Notes: generated by a model not told the origin, from the sequence alone. DNA of 64,000 bases from Bradyrhizobium sp. AT1 (GCF_001590795.1 NZ_JXDL01000001.1:2603163-2667162), one strand, 5' to 3'; counted from the stretch's first letter, positions 46,084 through 55,690 are shown. Numbers and translations: made by a program.

Positions 46084-46854
46084 TCAATGAATGATCTGGC
46101 CGAGGAAATCCCTCGCCCGCTCCGTGCGTGGCGCGCGGAAGAAGGTTTCGGGATCGGCTTCCTCGACAATCGCCCCGTGGTCCATGAAAACCACACGGTC
46201 CGCGACTTCGCGGGCGAAGCCCATCTCGTGCGTGACGCAGACCATGGTCATGCCGTCCCGCGCGAGCTCCACCATGATGTCGAGCACCTCCTTGACCATC
46301 TCGGGGTCGAGCGCGGACGTCGGCTCGTCGAACAGCATGATCTTCGGCTGCATGCAGAGGGCGCGCGCGATGGCGACACGCTGCTGCTGGCCGCCGGACA
46401 GCTGTCCCGGATATTTGTCCGCCTGATCGTGGATGCGCACCTTGCGCAGGAAACCCCGTGCGCGCTCGTGCGCCTGCGCGCGTGACAGGCCGCGCACCTT
46501 CATCGGCGCCAGCATGCAATTCTCGACGATCGAGAGATGCGGAAACAGGTTGAAGCTCTGGAACACCATGCCGACCTCGCGGCGGACGGTGTTGATGTCC
46601 CCCATCCGGTCCGTCAGTTCGACGCCGTCGACGACGATCCGGCCGGAATCATGCGTCTCGATATGGTTGATGCAGCGGATCAGCGTCGACTTGCCCGAAC
46701 CCGACGGACCGCAAAGCACGATCTTCTCACCTGCCCTCACACTGAGATTGATGTCGTTCAGGGCCGTGAAGCGGCCGAACCGCTTCACCACCCCCTCCAC
46801 GGCGACGATGGCCGGCGGTCGGCGCGTCTCGTCCACAACGGTCTGCTGCACCAT
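46084..46854 (-). CDS. Polar amino acid ABC transporter, ATPase subunit
   Basis: A 256-residue ATPase of the glutamate/polar amino acid uptake class (GltL/GlnQ/AapP-like). Walker A is GPSGSGKST, the Q-loop [11 protein letters not shown], the ABC signature LSGGQQQR, Walker [13 protein letters not shown] and the switch His is in VTHEM. The start at 46854 gives the sequence [17 protein letters not shown] before the conserved strand. It is the last gene of the transporter set, 38 bp after the second permease gene. Confidence 0.95.
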   Translation of the reverse strand: MVQQTVVDETRRPPAIVAVEGVVKRFGRFTALNDINLSVRAGEKIVLCGPSGSGKSTLIRCINHIETHDSGRIVVDGVELTDRMGDINTVRREVGMVFQSFNLFPHLSIVENCMLAPMKVRGLSRAQAHERARGFLRKVRIHDQADKYPGQLSGGQQQRVAIARALCMQPKIMLFDEPTSALDPEMVKEVLDIMVELARDGMTMVCVTHEMGFAREVADRVVFMDHGAIVEEADPETFFRAPRTERARDFLGQIIH

Positions 46855-46892
46855 TTTCGTCTCCCAGGAAGCAGGATGTCTCATCCGATTGC

Positions 46893-47588
46893 CTATCGAC
46901 GCGCTCCGGCGATCGCATAGCGCTTGCGCAGCAGCGCAACACCTTGCGAGGCCGCCGAGCTGATCGCGAGGTAGACCACGACGATCACGAGATACATCTC
47001 GACGAGGCGGCCATTGAGCTGCGCCAGCTTCGAGGCTGCGCCGAGCAGATCGGTGAGCGAGAGCACGTAGACCAGCGAGGTGTCCTGGAACAGGATGATG
47101 GTCTGGCTCAGGATGATCGGGCTCGCCACGCGGAGCACCTGCGGCATGATCACGCTGCGATAGGTCTCGAAGGTGGACAATGCGAGCGCCTGGCACGCCT
47201 CGAACTGCCCGCGGTTCACGGCGCGCAGGCCGACGCGGATGATCTCCGAATAATAGGCCGCCTCGAACAGGCCGAAGGTGATGAAGGCCGTCCAGGTGGC
47301 GCCGATCGGGACCGGCCGCCCGCTTCCGCTGAGATGGCCAAGCACGATCGGCACCAGGAAGAAGAACCAGAACAGGACGAGGATCAGCGGGATCGAGCGG
47401 ACCAGCGCGATGTAGCCGCGCACGATCTTTGCGATCACCGGCACCTCGAAATGCTGCAACAGCGCAAAGCAGGTGCCGAGGACCATGCCGACCACGAAGG
47501 CGACCGCGGTGAGCGCCAACGAAAACAGCAATCCGGACCAGAGATAGGGCCACGCCTGCAGAACGATCGAGAAATCGAGGCTGTTCAT
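46893..47588 (-). CDS. Polar amino acid ABC transporter, permease subunit (second)
   Basis: A 231-residue inner-membrane permease of the His/Glu/Gln/Arg family, with about five helices. The EAA-type loop that contacts the ATPase reads [22 protein letters not shown]. The typical N-terminal permease phrase [20 protein letters not shown] is present. Its ATG overlaps the stop of the first permease gene by 4 bp, so the two subunits are probably made in equal amounts and form the heterodimeric channel. Confidence 0.94.
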   Translation of the reverse strand: MNSLDFSIVLQAWPYLWSGLLFSLALTAVAFVVGMVLGTCFALLQHFEVPVIAKIVRGYIALVRSIPLILVLFWFFFLVPIVLGHLSGSGRPVPIGATWTAFITFGLFEAAYYSEIIRVGLRAVNRGQFEACQALALSTFETYRSVIMPQVLRVASPIILSQTIILFQDTSLVYVLSLTDLLGAASKLAQLNGRLVEMYLVIVVVYLAISSAASQGVALLRKRYAIAGARR

Positions 47589-48379
47589 TTCGCGATCTCC
47601 ATCCCCGCGGGCAACGCGCCGGCCTGTTGAATGTCCTCGGCGAGGTTCGGCGCGATATCATCGTCTGTCCGCGCCGTGCCGGGGATGCGCACGGCCCGGT
47701 CGATCAACGCCATCCCCTGATACGCAATCAGCGCCAGCGCGAGGTAGATCAGCGTTGCAGCGCCGAACGCGGTGAAGGTCTGGAACGTCGCTTCGCTGAT
47801 CTGGCGCGCCTGGGCCGTGAGCTCCATCAGCCCGATCGTGAGTGCGACCGAGGTGTTCTTGTAGATGCCCATCACCTCGCTGGTCAGGCTCGGCACGATC
47901 AAGCGCAGTGCCTGCGGCACGATGATGTGGCGATAGGTCAGATACGGGCTGAGCCCGAGCGCGCTCGCCGCCTCGGTCTGTCCTTTCGGCAGGGCCTCGA
48001 TCCCTGCACGGACCTGCTCGGCGATCCGGGCAGCGGTGTAGAGCCCGAGGCAAATGAGCGCCGGAAAGAACGATCCCCAGGGCGGCGGAATCTGCTTGAT
48101 CGCGTTTCCAAGCGTCGTGGGAAGGATCTCCGGCAGGACGAAGTACCAGAGGAACATCTGCACCAGGACCGGGATGTTGCGGAAGACCTCGACATAGAGC
48201 CGCGCAAGCGCCGCGAACGCCCGATTCTGCACGGTGCGGCCGATGCCGACGACGATCCCGACCGCAAAGGCAATCCACCAGCCGAAGAACGCCAGTGCCA
48301 GGGTCCAGCCGAGGCCCGACAACAGCCAGTCGATATAGCGCTGACCATCCGCCGTCGGTTCAAAGAGCACTGCGAACAT
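47585..48379 (-). CDS. Polar amino acid ABC transporter, permease subunit (first)
   Basis: A 264-residue permease paired with the next subunit. It has the EAA-loop [20 protein letters not shown] and the family phrase [22 protein letters not shown]-terminal cytoplasmic tail of about 30 residues ([18 protein letters not shown]) is longer than usual. The start at 48379 is chosen because upstream in-frame codons encode no membrane helix or conserved sequence. It lies 65 bp after the binding-protein gene. Confidence 0.93.
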   Translation of the reverse strand: MFAVLFEPTADGQRYIDWLLSGLGWTLALAFFGWWIAFAVGIVVGIGRTVQNRAFAALARLYVEVFRNIPVLVQMFLWYFVLPEILPTTLGNAIKQIPPPWGSFFPALICLGLYTAARIAEQVRAGIEALPKGQTEAASALGLSPYLTYRHIIVPQALRLIVPSLTSEVMGIYKNTSVALTIGLMELTAQARQISEATFQTFTAFGAATLIYLALALIAYQGMALIDRAVRIPGTARTDDDIAPNLAEDIQQAGALPAGMEIAK

Positions 48380-48444
48380 GGCCAACCTCGAAGCTTTCGG
48401 ATGCGAGAGAGGATCAGCGTGCGACCGACATTCCTGTTCTCCGG

Positions 48445-49347
48445 CTAATCGACCGCGTCGCTGGGATGGGCGATCCGCTGCTGCAGTTCGTCCGTCAGCG
48501 GGAAAGCGAGGTTCTCGCCCTTGTGCGGGATCGCCCGCGTGAACCATTTGGCGTAAGTCTTTTCAAACTGGCCCGAGGCCATCTGCTTCGACAGAACGTC
48601 GTCGACGAGCGCCTTGAAGGGCGCATCGCCCTTCGTGAACATCAAGCCATAATAGATCTTGGCGTAGCCCTCGGGGAGAAAGATCAGCGCATCCGGTTTC
48701 GGAGCCGCGGCCTTGAGGCCGGCGAGAAGGATATCGTCTTCCATGAAGGCGGCCGCGCGGCCGGTATTCAGCATCAGGAAGGATTCGGCGTGGTCTTTCG
48801 CCTGGACGATATTGAAGCCGAGTTGCTCCTTCGCGTTTACGCCTTGCGCGAAGCCGACGGCATTGGAGCCCTGGGTCACGACGATGGTCTTGCCCTTGAG
48901 ATCGCCCGCCGTCTTCAGGCCGCTATCCGCCTTGACCAGCCAGCGCGGCTGGCTGACGAAGGTGGCGACCGAGAACGAGACCTGCTCCTGCCGCTTCCTG
49001 TCGTTCGCCGTGCCGCCGCACTCGATGTCGATGGTGCCGCTTTGAATGAGCGGGATCCGGTTGGACGAGTTCACCGGCGTATATTTGACGGCGAGATTGG
49101 GCAGGTTCAGCTCCGTCCTGACCCTCTCGACGATCGCCGCGCAGAGGTCCATCGAGAAGCCGATCGGCTTTTGATCGGGACCGAGATAGGAGAACGGAAT
49201 GGACGCCTCGCGATGACCGATGGTGACGGCCCCGCTCGACTTGATCCTGGCGAGCGTGGGACTGTCGGCCGCGATCGACGGCGCAGCGAAGGCGGTAGCG
49301 GCCGCAAGGCCGGACAGAACGCCCCAGACACGCGCAAAACCAGTCAT
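48445..49347 (-). CDS. Amino acid ABC transporter substrate-binding protein (GltI-like)
   Basis: A periplasmic binding protein of 300 residues with a signal peptide (about 1-25, ending AAPSIAAD). The ligand-site phrases GHREASIPFSYLG, GTIDIECGGTANDRKRQEQV and QGSNAVGF resemble glutamate/aspartate binding proteins. The conserved Arg for the ligand carboxylate is likely the one in NDRKRQ. ATGs lie at 49353 and 49347; the second is chosen as GAGGGG then has normal spacing. It lies 26 bp after an aminotransferase gene, so the imported compound may be the enzyme's substrate. Confidence 0.93.
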   Translation of the reverse strand: MTGFARVWGVLSGLAAATAFAAPSIAADSPTLARIKSSGAVTIGHREASIPFSYLGPDQKPIGFSMDLCAAIVERVRTELNLPNLAVKYTPVNSSNRIPLIQSGTIDIECGGTANDRKRQEQVSFSVATFVSQPRWLVKADSGLKTAGDLKGKTIVVTQGSNAVGFAQGVNAKEQLGFNIVQAKDHAESFLMLNTGRAAAFMEDDILLAGLKAAAPKPDALIFLPEGYAKIYYGLMFTKGDAPFKALVDDVLSKQMASGQFEKTYAKWFTRAIPHKGENLAFPLTDELQQRIAHPSDAVD

Positions 49348-49373
49348 GTGCATCTCCCCTCTGAATAAACAGT

Positions 49374-50534
49374 CTAGGCGGCCCTGAATGACGGCTTCAC
49401 GCCGCGCCGCTTGATGATGTCGATCAGGCGATCGACGTCGGCGAAATCGTTGAACATCCCGAACGACACGCGAATGCCGTCGCGCTCGGGCGATACGCGA
49501 ATGCCGTTCTCTTCGAAATGGCCGAGCCATTCGGAGGCAGGCAGCGCGATGACGTAGATGTGCGGCGCGCGGTGCCGCCGCTCGCGGGGACCGACGAGGC
49601 GGATATCCAGCGCGTCGAGGCCAGCGATGAGATGATCGCCGAGATCGAGACAATGGTTCTGAATGTTCTGCACGCCCAGGGCTTCGATCATGTCGAGCGA
49701 GGCGCCGAGCGCATGGATCGCCGGAAGATTGAAGTTGCCGAGCTCGAAGCGGCGCGCGCTGGCGGCGAGCTCCAGTTTGTCGGGCCGGGCGATCAGATCG
49801 GCCGGAACCTCCGCCAGGCCGGCGGCGGCGAGATAGGCAGGCGCGAGCTCGGTCCTCGACTTGTCCCAGACCAGCAGGCCCAGCCCCTGCGGCACGAGCA
49901 GGCCCTTGTGGCTGCCCGACCCGATGAAGGTCGCGCGCATCGCTCTCGCATCGATCGGCACGACGCCGATCGCCTGCATCACGTCGACGACGAAATAGAG
50001 CCCCTTCTCCGCGCAGAGCGCGCCGACGCTGTCGACGTCGAAACGATGACCGGCGTGGAAGGTCACCTGCGACATCGAGATCGCCCGGGTCTTCTCGCCA
50101 ATATGCGGACGAAGGCTGTCTGCGTTCACGACCTCCGTCATCGGCGCAAAATCGACCGTGACGCCCTTGCGCCTGAGATTGAGGAACGCATAGGCGTTGT
50201 TGGGATGATCGCCGTGGATCATCAGCACCTTGTCGCCGGCGCGCAGCGGCAGCGCGTTGGCGGCGATGTTCATGCTTTCCGAGGTGTTCTTGGTAAAGGC
50301 GATCTCATCGCCCGTCACGCCGAGAAACCGCGCCAGCTTCTCGCGGGTCTGCTCGACCCGGTCGAGCCAGACGCTTTTCGGGCCGGCCGTCTCAAGACCC
50401 TCGCGGAGGAAAAGATCGATCGCCGCCTTGACCGGCCGCGCGAGCGGGGTCTGGAAGCCGGAGTCGAGATAGGTGATACGCCCGACGGCCGGAAATTCCT
50501 TCCGCACGGCATCGACGTCGTAATGGCGAGACAT
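49374..50534 (-). CDS. Class V PLP-dependent aminotransferase / cysteine desulfurase-like enzyme
   Basis: A 386-residue fold-type I PLP enzyme. The PLP lysine is in GSGSHKGLLVPQG, the cofactor Asp in VVDVMQAIGV, and the His that stacks on the ring region in SQVTFHAGHRFD. It lacks the active-site Cys loop of NifS/IscS, so a transaminase or epimerase-like activity is more likely than desulfurase. It is the first gene of the unit with the amino acid ABC transporter and divergent from an IclR regulator gene, which suggests degradation or conversion of an imported amino acid. Confidence 0.88.
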   Translation of the reverse strand: MSRHYDVDAVRKEFPAVGRITYLDSGFQTPLARPVKAAIDLFLREGLETAGPKSVWLDRVEQTREKLARFLGVTGDEIAFTKNTSESMNIAANALPLRAGDKVLMIHGDHPNNAYAFLNLRRKGVTVDFAPMTEVVNADSLRPHIGEKTRAISMSQVTFHAGHRFDVDSVGALCAEKGLYFVVDVMQAIGVVPIDARAMRATFIGSGSHKGLLVPQGLGLLVWDKSRTELAPAYLAAAGLAEVPADLIARPDKLELAASARRFELGNFNLPAIHALGASLDMIEALGVQNIQNHCLDLGDHLIAGLDALDIRLVGPRERRHRAPHIYVIALPASEWLGHFEENGIRVSPERDGIRVSFGMFNDFADVDRLIDIIKRRGVKPSFRAA

Positions 50535-50681
50535 CCCGTTCTCCCGATGAGCGCGCCCGGAGCTGTGGACGCACTGCACAAATCCCGATCATTTGTCGGC
50601 AACGCCAACGATATGAGCAATGCGGACGAGCGGTCGAGACTAATTTTCATATTTCAATAGTATTTATTCCGAAAAATGATA

Positions 50682-50691
50682 ATTACGTAAT
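50682..50691. promoter_or_regulatory. ATTACGTAAT palindrome in the aminotransferase-iclR divergent region
   Basis: A perfect 10-bp palindrome in the 177-bp gap between divergent genes, inside an AT-rich stretch (50640-50695) and 20 bp before the iclR start codon. Position and symmetry suit a regulator site, perhaps for the IclR protein itself. Confidence 0.3.
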
Positions 50692-50711
50692 ACGTCGCCG
50701 AGGGAGGACAG

Positions 50712-51512
50712 ATGCCGGATATCAATGCCGATGGACCGCTCGACCGGGCCTTCGCCATCGTGGGCCACGTCGCCGGCCAGGTCAGAGCGGTCTCGGTCGC
50801 TGAAATCGCCAGCGCGCTGGCCCTCCCGCTGCCGACCGCGCATCGCCTGATCGGCAATCTCGAGCAGCGCGGGCTTCTGCAGAAGGCGCTGGGGACCAAG
50901 CGCTACGTGGTCGGCAATCAACTGGTCACGCTGTCGGCCAAGGTCATCGGCGCGGCCTTCCGCACCGCGCGCCGGCACGCCGTGCTGCGCGCTGTCGCGG
51001 CCGAGATCGGCGAGCAATGCGAGATCGGCGTGGTGCGGGACAATGTCGTGGCCTATGTCGACAGTGTCCGCGTGTCGCAACCGCAGGGGCTGCAATTCAA
51101 TCCGGGCCAGGCGGCGCCGCTCCACTGCACCTCGACCGGCAAGATCTATATGAGCCGGTTGCCGGAGCGGGCGCGCGAGAAGCTGTGCCGTGCACTTGTA
51201 CTCACCAAGTACACGGAGACTACCATCGTCGATGTCGATGGTCTGATGAAGGTTCTCGACGAGACCCGCAAGCGCGGCTGGGCCAAGACCAACGAAGAAT
51301 ATGTGCGAGGGGTGGTCGGCTGCGCCGTCCCCATCCTGTCTCCGGACCGCGAACTGATCGCCTGTCTCGGCGTCTCCCTTCCCGTCGCCCGCGTGAGCTT
51401 CGCCGAGCTGGACCGCTTCATCGCGCCTCTTCAGAAAGCCGCCGCGCTGCTGTCGGAAACCATCCTCCAGGCTGACGAGGACGCTGCGGGCGATGGATCT
51501 GAGAAGTTCTAG
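50712..51512 (+). CDS. IclR-family transcriptional regulator
   Basis: A 266-residue IclR regulator. The N-terminal winged helix (about 8-70) has SVAEIASALALPLPTAHRLI followed by LEQRGLLQK. The effector domain (about 80-250) holds the conserved PLHCTSTGKIYM and GWAKTNEEYVRGVVGCAVPI. A GAGGGAGG ribosome site precedes the ATG. It is divergent from the aminotransferase/ABC unit and convergent with an MFS gene, with which its stop codon overlaps in the sequence CTAG. It probably controls the amino acid unit. Confidence 0.93.
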   Translation: MPDINADGPLDRAFAIVGHVAGQVRAVSVAEIASALALPLPTAHRLIGNLEQRGLLQKALGTKRYVVGNQLVTLSAKVIGAAFRTARRHAVLRAVAAEIGEQCEIGVVRDNVVAYVDSVRVSQPQGLQFNPGQAAPLHCTSTGKIYMSRLPERAREKLCRALVLTKYTETTIVDVDGLMKVLDETRKRGWAKTNEEYVRGVVGCAVPILSPDRELIACLGVSLPVARVSFAELDRFIAPLQKAAALLSETILQADEDAAGDGSEKF

Positions 51513-52702
51513 TCCTGCATCGCCCGCCGCGCCCAGAGCAGCGCCAACGGACCCAGCGCGATTCCGGCCGCCAGCACGATGAACACCAGCAGCCAGCCGC
51601 TCGCGCTTTGTGTGCCGCCGGCGATGTCGAGCGCAACGCCGGTGCCCCAGGCGCCGAGCGCCGACAGGCCGAAGCCGACCGTCGAGTGCAGGGCCAAGGT
51701 TGCACCGCGATGCTCGGAGACGGCCGCAGCAGACATGCCTGCGGTCAGCGCACCCGAATCCGCCGGCACCGTCAGGCCGTAGATCATCAGCAGCAGCGCG
51801 AGCACCCATGAAGGGGCCGTTGCGTTGAAGCCGATCACGAGCGCGACGCAAGCCGACGCGATCATCACGACCGTGATCGCGCGGTGCCGTCCGAACTTCA
51901 AAGCGGCCTCGTTGCCGAGGATGCTGGCGGGCATCGAGATCACGGCGAAGCAGAAGCTCATCAGCACGGGCGTCATCCAGGACGGCGCGCCTTGATGCGC
52001 AACGACGAAGGTCCAGAACCCGACCAGCCAGGTGCGGATGCCATAGAGCTCGAAGCAGTGGGCGCCGTAACCGAGGATGTAGCCGAGCGCCTCGCGATTG
52101 GCGAAGACGGGTGCGAAGTTCAGAAGACGTCCGGCCTTCGGCGCCGGCTGCCGTTCCTCGATCAGAAAGCACGCGGCCACCATCGCGATCGGGCCGACGC
52201 CGGTGACATAGAATGCGGTCCGCCAACCCCAGCGATCGGCGAGGACTTGCGCAACCAGGAACGACAGGCCGACGCCGACCGAGAAGCTCGAAGTGTACAG
52301 CGTCACCGCACGCGAGGTGTCGCCGGCCGGCAATCGGTCAGTCAACGCCTTCAGCCCCGGCATGTAGGCGCCGGCAAAGCCCAACCCCGCGAGCGACCAG
52401 ATGAGGGTGCCCGACCAGAACCCGTCGGCGAAGATGCCGAACGCCAGGGTCGCGAGACCGCTGACGATGGAGCCGCACAGCAGCACGATCCGCGCGTCGA
52501 TGCGATCGGTCAGCGTCGTCAGCACCGGAACGGCCAGCATGTATCCGAACGCGTAGCCGCTTGCCATCAGCCCGCCTTCGGCGGCGGACAGCCCCCACGC
52601 CGGCATCAGATGCTGCGCCAGGTTCGCGGACAGCGTCACGTGCGGCAGCAGATTGCCGAGCTGGCCGACACACATCACCGCAATCAGCGGCCCCCCGCTC
52701 AA
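51509..52702 (-). CDS. MFS transporter (12 helices)
   Basis: A 397-residue major facilitator protein with about 12 hydrophobic helices. A motif A-like loop reads TTLTDRIDARIV and a proline/glycine-rich fifth helix follows TLYTSSFSVGVGLSFLVAQV. The frame begins with a TTG at 52702; the ATG at 52675 (MCVGQLGNLL) is an alternative that would shorten the first helix. The substrate is unknown. It ends tail-to-tail with iclR. It may export or import a compound of the same pathway, but it is also only 30 bp downstream of another MFS gene. Confidence 0.85.
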   Translation of the reverse strand: MSGGPLIAVMCVGQLGNLLPHVTLSANLAQHLMPAWGLSAAEGGLMASGYAFGYMLAVPVLTTLTDRIDARIVLLCGSIVSGLATLAFGIFADGFWSGTLIWSLAGLGFAGAYMPGLKALTDRLPAGDTSRAVTLYTSSFSVGVGLSFLVAQVLADRWGWRTAFYVTGVGPIAMVAACFLIEERQPAPKAGRLLNFAPVFANREALGYILGYGAHCFELYGIRTWLVGFWTFVVAHQGAPSWMTPVLMSFCFAVISMPASILGNEAALKFGRHRAITVVMIASACVALVIGFNATAPSWVLALLLMIYGLTVPADSGALTAGMSAAAVSEHRGATLALHSTVGFGLSALGAWGTGVALDIAGGTQSASGWLLVFIVLAAGIALGPLALLWARRAMQD

Positions 52703-52732
52703 GCTCCGAATGCTTCCCTCCTCCCGTCGATC

Positions 52733-53920
52733 CTATCTCGTCTGGTCAGTGCGCAGCATCAGCAGCGCGAAAAACGCGGAGATCGAGGCCAGTGCGCTGA
52801 TCCATAGCGCGCTACTGCCAAAATGCTCCACCATCATCCCGAGTGCGAGCGGTGCGAGCGCGCCCGTGACCCGCGAGGGCAGCGAGATCATGCCGACACG
52901 CCTGCCGAACCCTGATGGTCCGAACAGTGCCAGGGGAAGCGTACCGCGGGCAATGGTGATGATGCCGTTGCCTGCGCCATACAGCACCGCGAAGGTCGAT
53001 GCGAGGAAGGGACCACCCAAGATCAATGCAACCACACCGATCGGATTCATGAGCATGGCCAGCCTTGCCGACAACAGCGGATGAAACCGGCCGAGCCATC
53101 CTGCTTCCAGAAGGCGGGCGCCGACCTGTGCCGGCCCGACCAATGCTCCTGCGAGCAGGGCCTGCGCCGGGGTCGCGCCGAACGCAACCAGCATGGTCGG
53201 CAGAATTGCCGAGACACCCGAACTGACGAAGCTTGCCGCGGCGAACATGTAAGCCAGCAGCACCATCGCGAAGGTCTCGCTCTGCCGGCAGGATCTCTGG
53301 CTCGCGCCCGGATCCGGCCGAGGCTGCTGATCCAATGGAATGGCGCGCGGCAGCGACAGATTGAGCGGAAATGCCAGACAGATATGGATCGCCGCCCACA
53401 CCTGGCAAGCCGCGCGCCAGCCATATTCCGAAGCCAGCCACGTCGTAAGCGGCCAGCCGAGCGTGCTGGCGAAACCGGCGATCAGGGTAATGCCGGTGAT
53501 CGATCGTCGCGCATCGGCACCATAGATGCGCGCAAGCGTCGCGAAGGCTGCTTCATACAGGCCCATCCCCATGCCGATCCCGAGCAACACCCAAGCTGCG
53601 ATCAGCACCACCACGCCATGTGCCGCAGACAGCAGGAGCAGACCTGCCACGAAGACGAGATTCGAAGTGGCAAGCAGGCTGCGCCCTCCGAACGTATCGA
53701 TGGCATGCCCCACGCGCGGGCCGAGCAACCCGGAGATGACGAGCGCGGCCGACAGCGCACCGAACACGTGGGTCGGCGCAAGACCGAGATCGCTCGCAAT
53801 CGGCGCCGCCAGGATGGCAGGAAGATAGTAGCTCGACGCCCACGCAATGGTCTGCGCGGTGCCGAGAGCGAGAACAACGGCGAGCGGCCGCTCAGTCCGG
53901 GCCGCAGCGACGCTGCTCAC
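52733..53920 (-). CDS. MFS transporter coupled to the arsenic-locus flavoprotein
   Basis: A 395-residue, 12-helix MFS protein. Motifs include GPRVGHAIDTFGGR (motif A-like) and ITLIAGFASTLGWPLTTWLA. The start is taken as the GTG at 53920, which overlaps the flavoprotein stop by 4 bp (GTGA); a longer frame starts with an ATG at 53932. The tight coupling suggests it exports the flavoprotein's product or is otherwise part of arsenic detoxification. It is not ACR3 or ArsB, and no clear match to ArsJ or ArsK could be made by eye. Confidence 0.83.
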   Translation of the reverse strand: MSSVAAARTERPLAVVLALGTAQTIAWASSYYLPAILAAPIASDLGLAPTHVFGALSAALVISGLLGPRVGHAIDTFGGRSLLATSNLVFVAGLLLLSAAHGVVVLIAAWVLLGIGMGMGLYEAAFATLARIYGADARRSITGITLIAGFASTLGWPLTTWLASEYGWRAACQVWAAIHICLAFPLNLSLPRAIPLDQQPRPDPGASQRSCRQSETFAMVLLAYMFAAASFVSSGVSAILPTMLVAFGATPAQALLAGALVGPAQVGARLLEAGWLGRFHPLLSARLAMLMNPIGVVALILGGPFLASTFAVLYGAGNGIITIARGTLPLALFGPSGFGRRVGMISLPSRVTGALAPLALGMMVEHFGSSALWISALASISAFFALLMLRTDQTR

Positions 53921-55281
53921 GAGCAGCCACATCCGGCGCGGCCCTCCTTCTTGGCCGTTTCATCGGCGGCGCAGCAGGCTGACGTCTCCTCCTTCGCCGG
54001 ACCGCCGCAGCACCCCGCCGCACCGGCCGTCTCCACGCCGCCGCGGGTGCAGACGCCGGTCTCCGGCAGCACCAGCTCGACCCGAGCAGCAGCCTTCTTG
54101 TCGCCGGCGATGTCGGCGGCGATCGAGCGCACCTGCTCGTAGCCTGTCATCATCAGGAAGGTCGGCGCCCGGCCGTAGGATTTCATGCCGGCGATGTAGA
54201 AGCCCGGCTCGTCATGCGCGAGCTCGCGCGCGCCGTGCGGACGGACCGTGCCGCAGCTGTGCTCGTTGGGATCGATCAGCGGCGCCAGCGCGACCGGCGC
54301 TTCGATCGCGGGATCGAGACGCAGGCGCAGCTCGGACAGGAACGAGAGATCGGGCCGGAATCCGGCCGCAACGACCAGCTCGTCGGCAATCACGCTGCGC
54401 GCGCCGCAGCAGGCGCCGGCCGAAATCCGGAGACGGCCTTCGGCGTCCGACACATGCGTGACGCCGAACCCGGTCTCGATCCCGATCTTGCCGGCCGCGA
54501 CCAGCGCAGCGAAGGTCGAGCCGAGCTCAGAGCGCGCGGCAAGCTGGTCATTGCTGCCGCCGCCAAAGGCCTTTGCCGGTTCAGTGCCGCGCAAGAGCCA
54601 GACCGGCCTGGTGCCGGGCACTTCCTCGGCGAGCTGCGCAAGATCGATCAGCGTGCCCACCGCCGAATGGCCGGCACCGAGCACGGCGACGGTCTTCCCG
54701 GCATATCTGGCGCGATCTGTGCCGCGCACGTCCGGCATGCCGTAGGCGATGCGGCTCGCGCACTCGCGCTCGCCGATCGCGGGCAGACCGTTGCTGCCGG
54801 CAGGATTGGGCGAGAACCACGTGCCCGACACGTCGATGACGGCATCGGCGCGCAGCACCTCCGGGCCCTTGCCGTTCTGATAGCGGATCTCGAACGGCGC
54901 CTGCTCCCGACCCTTCGTCTTCGCCTTGTCGAAGCCGGCGCGGCTGATGGCGGTGACGCGGCTCGAGGTCCGGATCGTCTCGCGCAGCGGCGTTCGCGTC
55001 GCGAGCGGCGCGAGGTAGCGCTCGATCAGCTCGCCGCCGGTCGGATAGGATTGCGGGTCCGGCGAATTCCATCCGGTCGGCGCCAGCAGGCGCGCTGCCG
55101 CCTTGTCGACGTTGTATTCCCATGGCGAGAAAAGCTGCACGTGCTGCCACTGGCGGACCGCGTGGGCAGCCTCACCTCCGGCCTCGAGCACGATGGGAGA
55201 CATGCCGCGCTCGAGCACATGCGCGGCGGCCGCGAGGCCGACCGGCCCTGCCCCGATGATCGCAACCGTCTTGTCGTTCAT
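53917..55281 (-). CDS. FAD/NAD(P)-binding flavoprotein with cysteine-rich C-terminus (ArsO-like)
   Basis: A 454-residue flavoprotein monooxygenase-like enzyme. The FAD-binding motif is IIGAGPVGLAAAAHVLERG at the N-terminus, and a second Rossmann motif for NADPH is VLGAGHSAVGTL near 195. Its position in an ars island suggests ArsO-type function, whose reaction is not well defined. The C-terminal 60 residues are unusual: Cys-rich groups VCTRGG, AGCCGGP, SACCAAD and GCGCS suggest metalloid or metal binding. It is divergent to the main arsR-arsC-acr3 operon, has an ArsR-box-like element just upstream, and overlaps the MFS gene. Confidence 0.82.
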   Translation of the reverse strand: MNDKTVAIIGAGPVGLAAAAHVLERGMSPIVLEAGGEAAHAVRQWQHVQLFSPWEYNVDKAAARLLAPTGWNSPDPQSYPTGGELIERYLAPLATRTPLRETIRTSSRVTAISRAGFDKAKTKGREQAPFEIRYQNGKGPEVLRADAVIDVSGTWFSPNPAGSNGLPAIGERECASRIAYGMPDVRGTDRARYAGKTVAVLGAGHSAVGTLIDLAQLAEEVPGTRPVWLLRGTEPAKAFGGGSNDQLAARSELGSTFAALVAAGKIGIETGFGVTHVSDAEGRLRISAGACCGARSVIADELVVAAGFRPDLSFLSELRLRLDPAIEAPVALAPLIDPNEHSCGTVRPHGARELAHDEPGFYIAGMKSYGRAPTFLMMTGYEQVRSIAADIAGDKKAAARVELVLPETGVCTRGGVETAGAAGCCGGPAKEETSACCAADETAKKEGRAGCGCS

Positions 55282-55297
55282 CCCGCTTCTCCCATCT

Positions 55298-55305
55298 TTC
55301 TAGAA
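55298..55305 (-). promoter_or_regulatory. TTTCTAGAAT element before the flavoprotein gene (candidate ArsR site)
   Basis: TTCTAGAA is a perfect 8-bp palindrome 17 bp before the flavoprotein start codon. On the plus strand the context is TTTCTAGAAT-N4-GAAT, and the same arrangement recurs at 55690-55707 before the first arsR. It lies between arsR and the flavoprotein gene, which suggests separate control of the flavoprotein/MFS pair. Confidence 0.45.
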
Positions 55306-55329
55306 TCATGGAATAACTCGGCAAAAAAA

Positions 55330-55647
55330 TCAGGCCGCCGTTTGCGTACCTTTGCATCCGACTTCGTCGGCACAGCACTCTGCCGCCAGGAAGTCGACCA
55401 AGCCCCGCATGGCGTCGAAGTTCGCGTGGCAGATCAGCGTCGTGGATTCCCTGACCTGGCTGACGAGCCCGACCGCAACCAGGGTCTTGATATGATGCGA
55501 CAGCGTCGACGCCGGGATCTTCAGCTTCTCCTGCAAGCGGCCGACGGGCATGCCCGCGTGTCCGGCCCGAACCAGGGCGCGATAGATCTGGAGCCGGGTT
55601 TGATTACCCAGGGCTTCCAGACGTGCTGCTGCGTCGGCGATCTTCAT
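55330..55647 (-). CDS. arsR: ArsR-family metalloregulator (first)
   Basis: A 105-residue winged-helix repressor: NQTRLQIYRALVRAGHAGMPV leads to the recognition region IPASTLSHHIKTLVAVGLV and the wing ESTTLICHANF. Cysteines occur at CHANF and in the C-terminal AAECCADEVGC, which may form the arsenite-sensing site, as in ArsR types with C-terminal cysteines; the classical CxC in helix 4 is absent. The start at 55647 gives MKIADAAARLEALGN. It is divergent from the second arsR and upstream of the flavoprotein/MFS pair on the same strand. Confidence 0.92.
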   Translation of the reverse strand: MKIADAAARLEALGNQTRLQIYRALVRAGHAGMPVGRLQEKLKIPASTLSHHIKTLVAVGLVSQVRESTTLICHANFDAMRGLVDFLAAECCADEVGCKGTQTAA

Positions 55648-55690
55648 GATGCCTACGTTGCGCCCGTTCACGCCGACTGTCAAACCATAT

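Noticed and set aside
49374..50534. Aminotransferase as a NifS/SufS cysteine desulfurase
   Set aside because: The PLP lysine region is shared by the class, but the active-site Cys loop is not seen and no Fe-S assembly genes are near.
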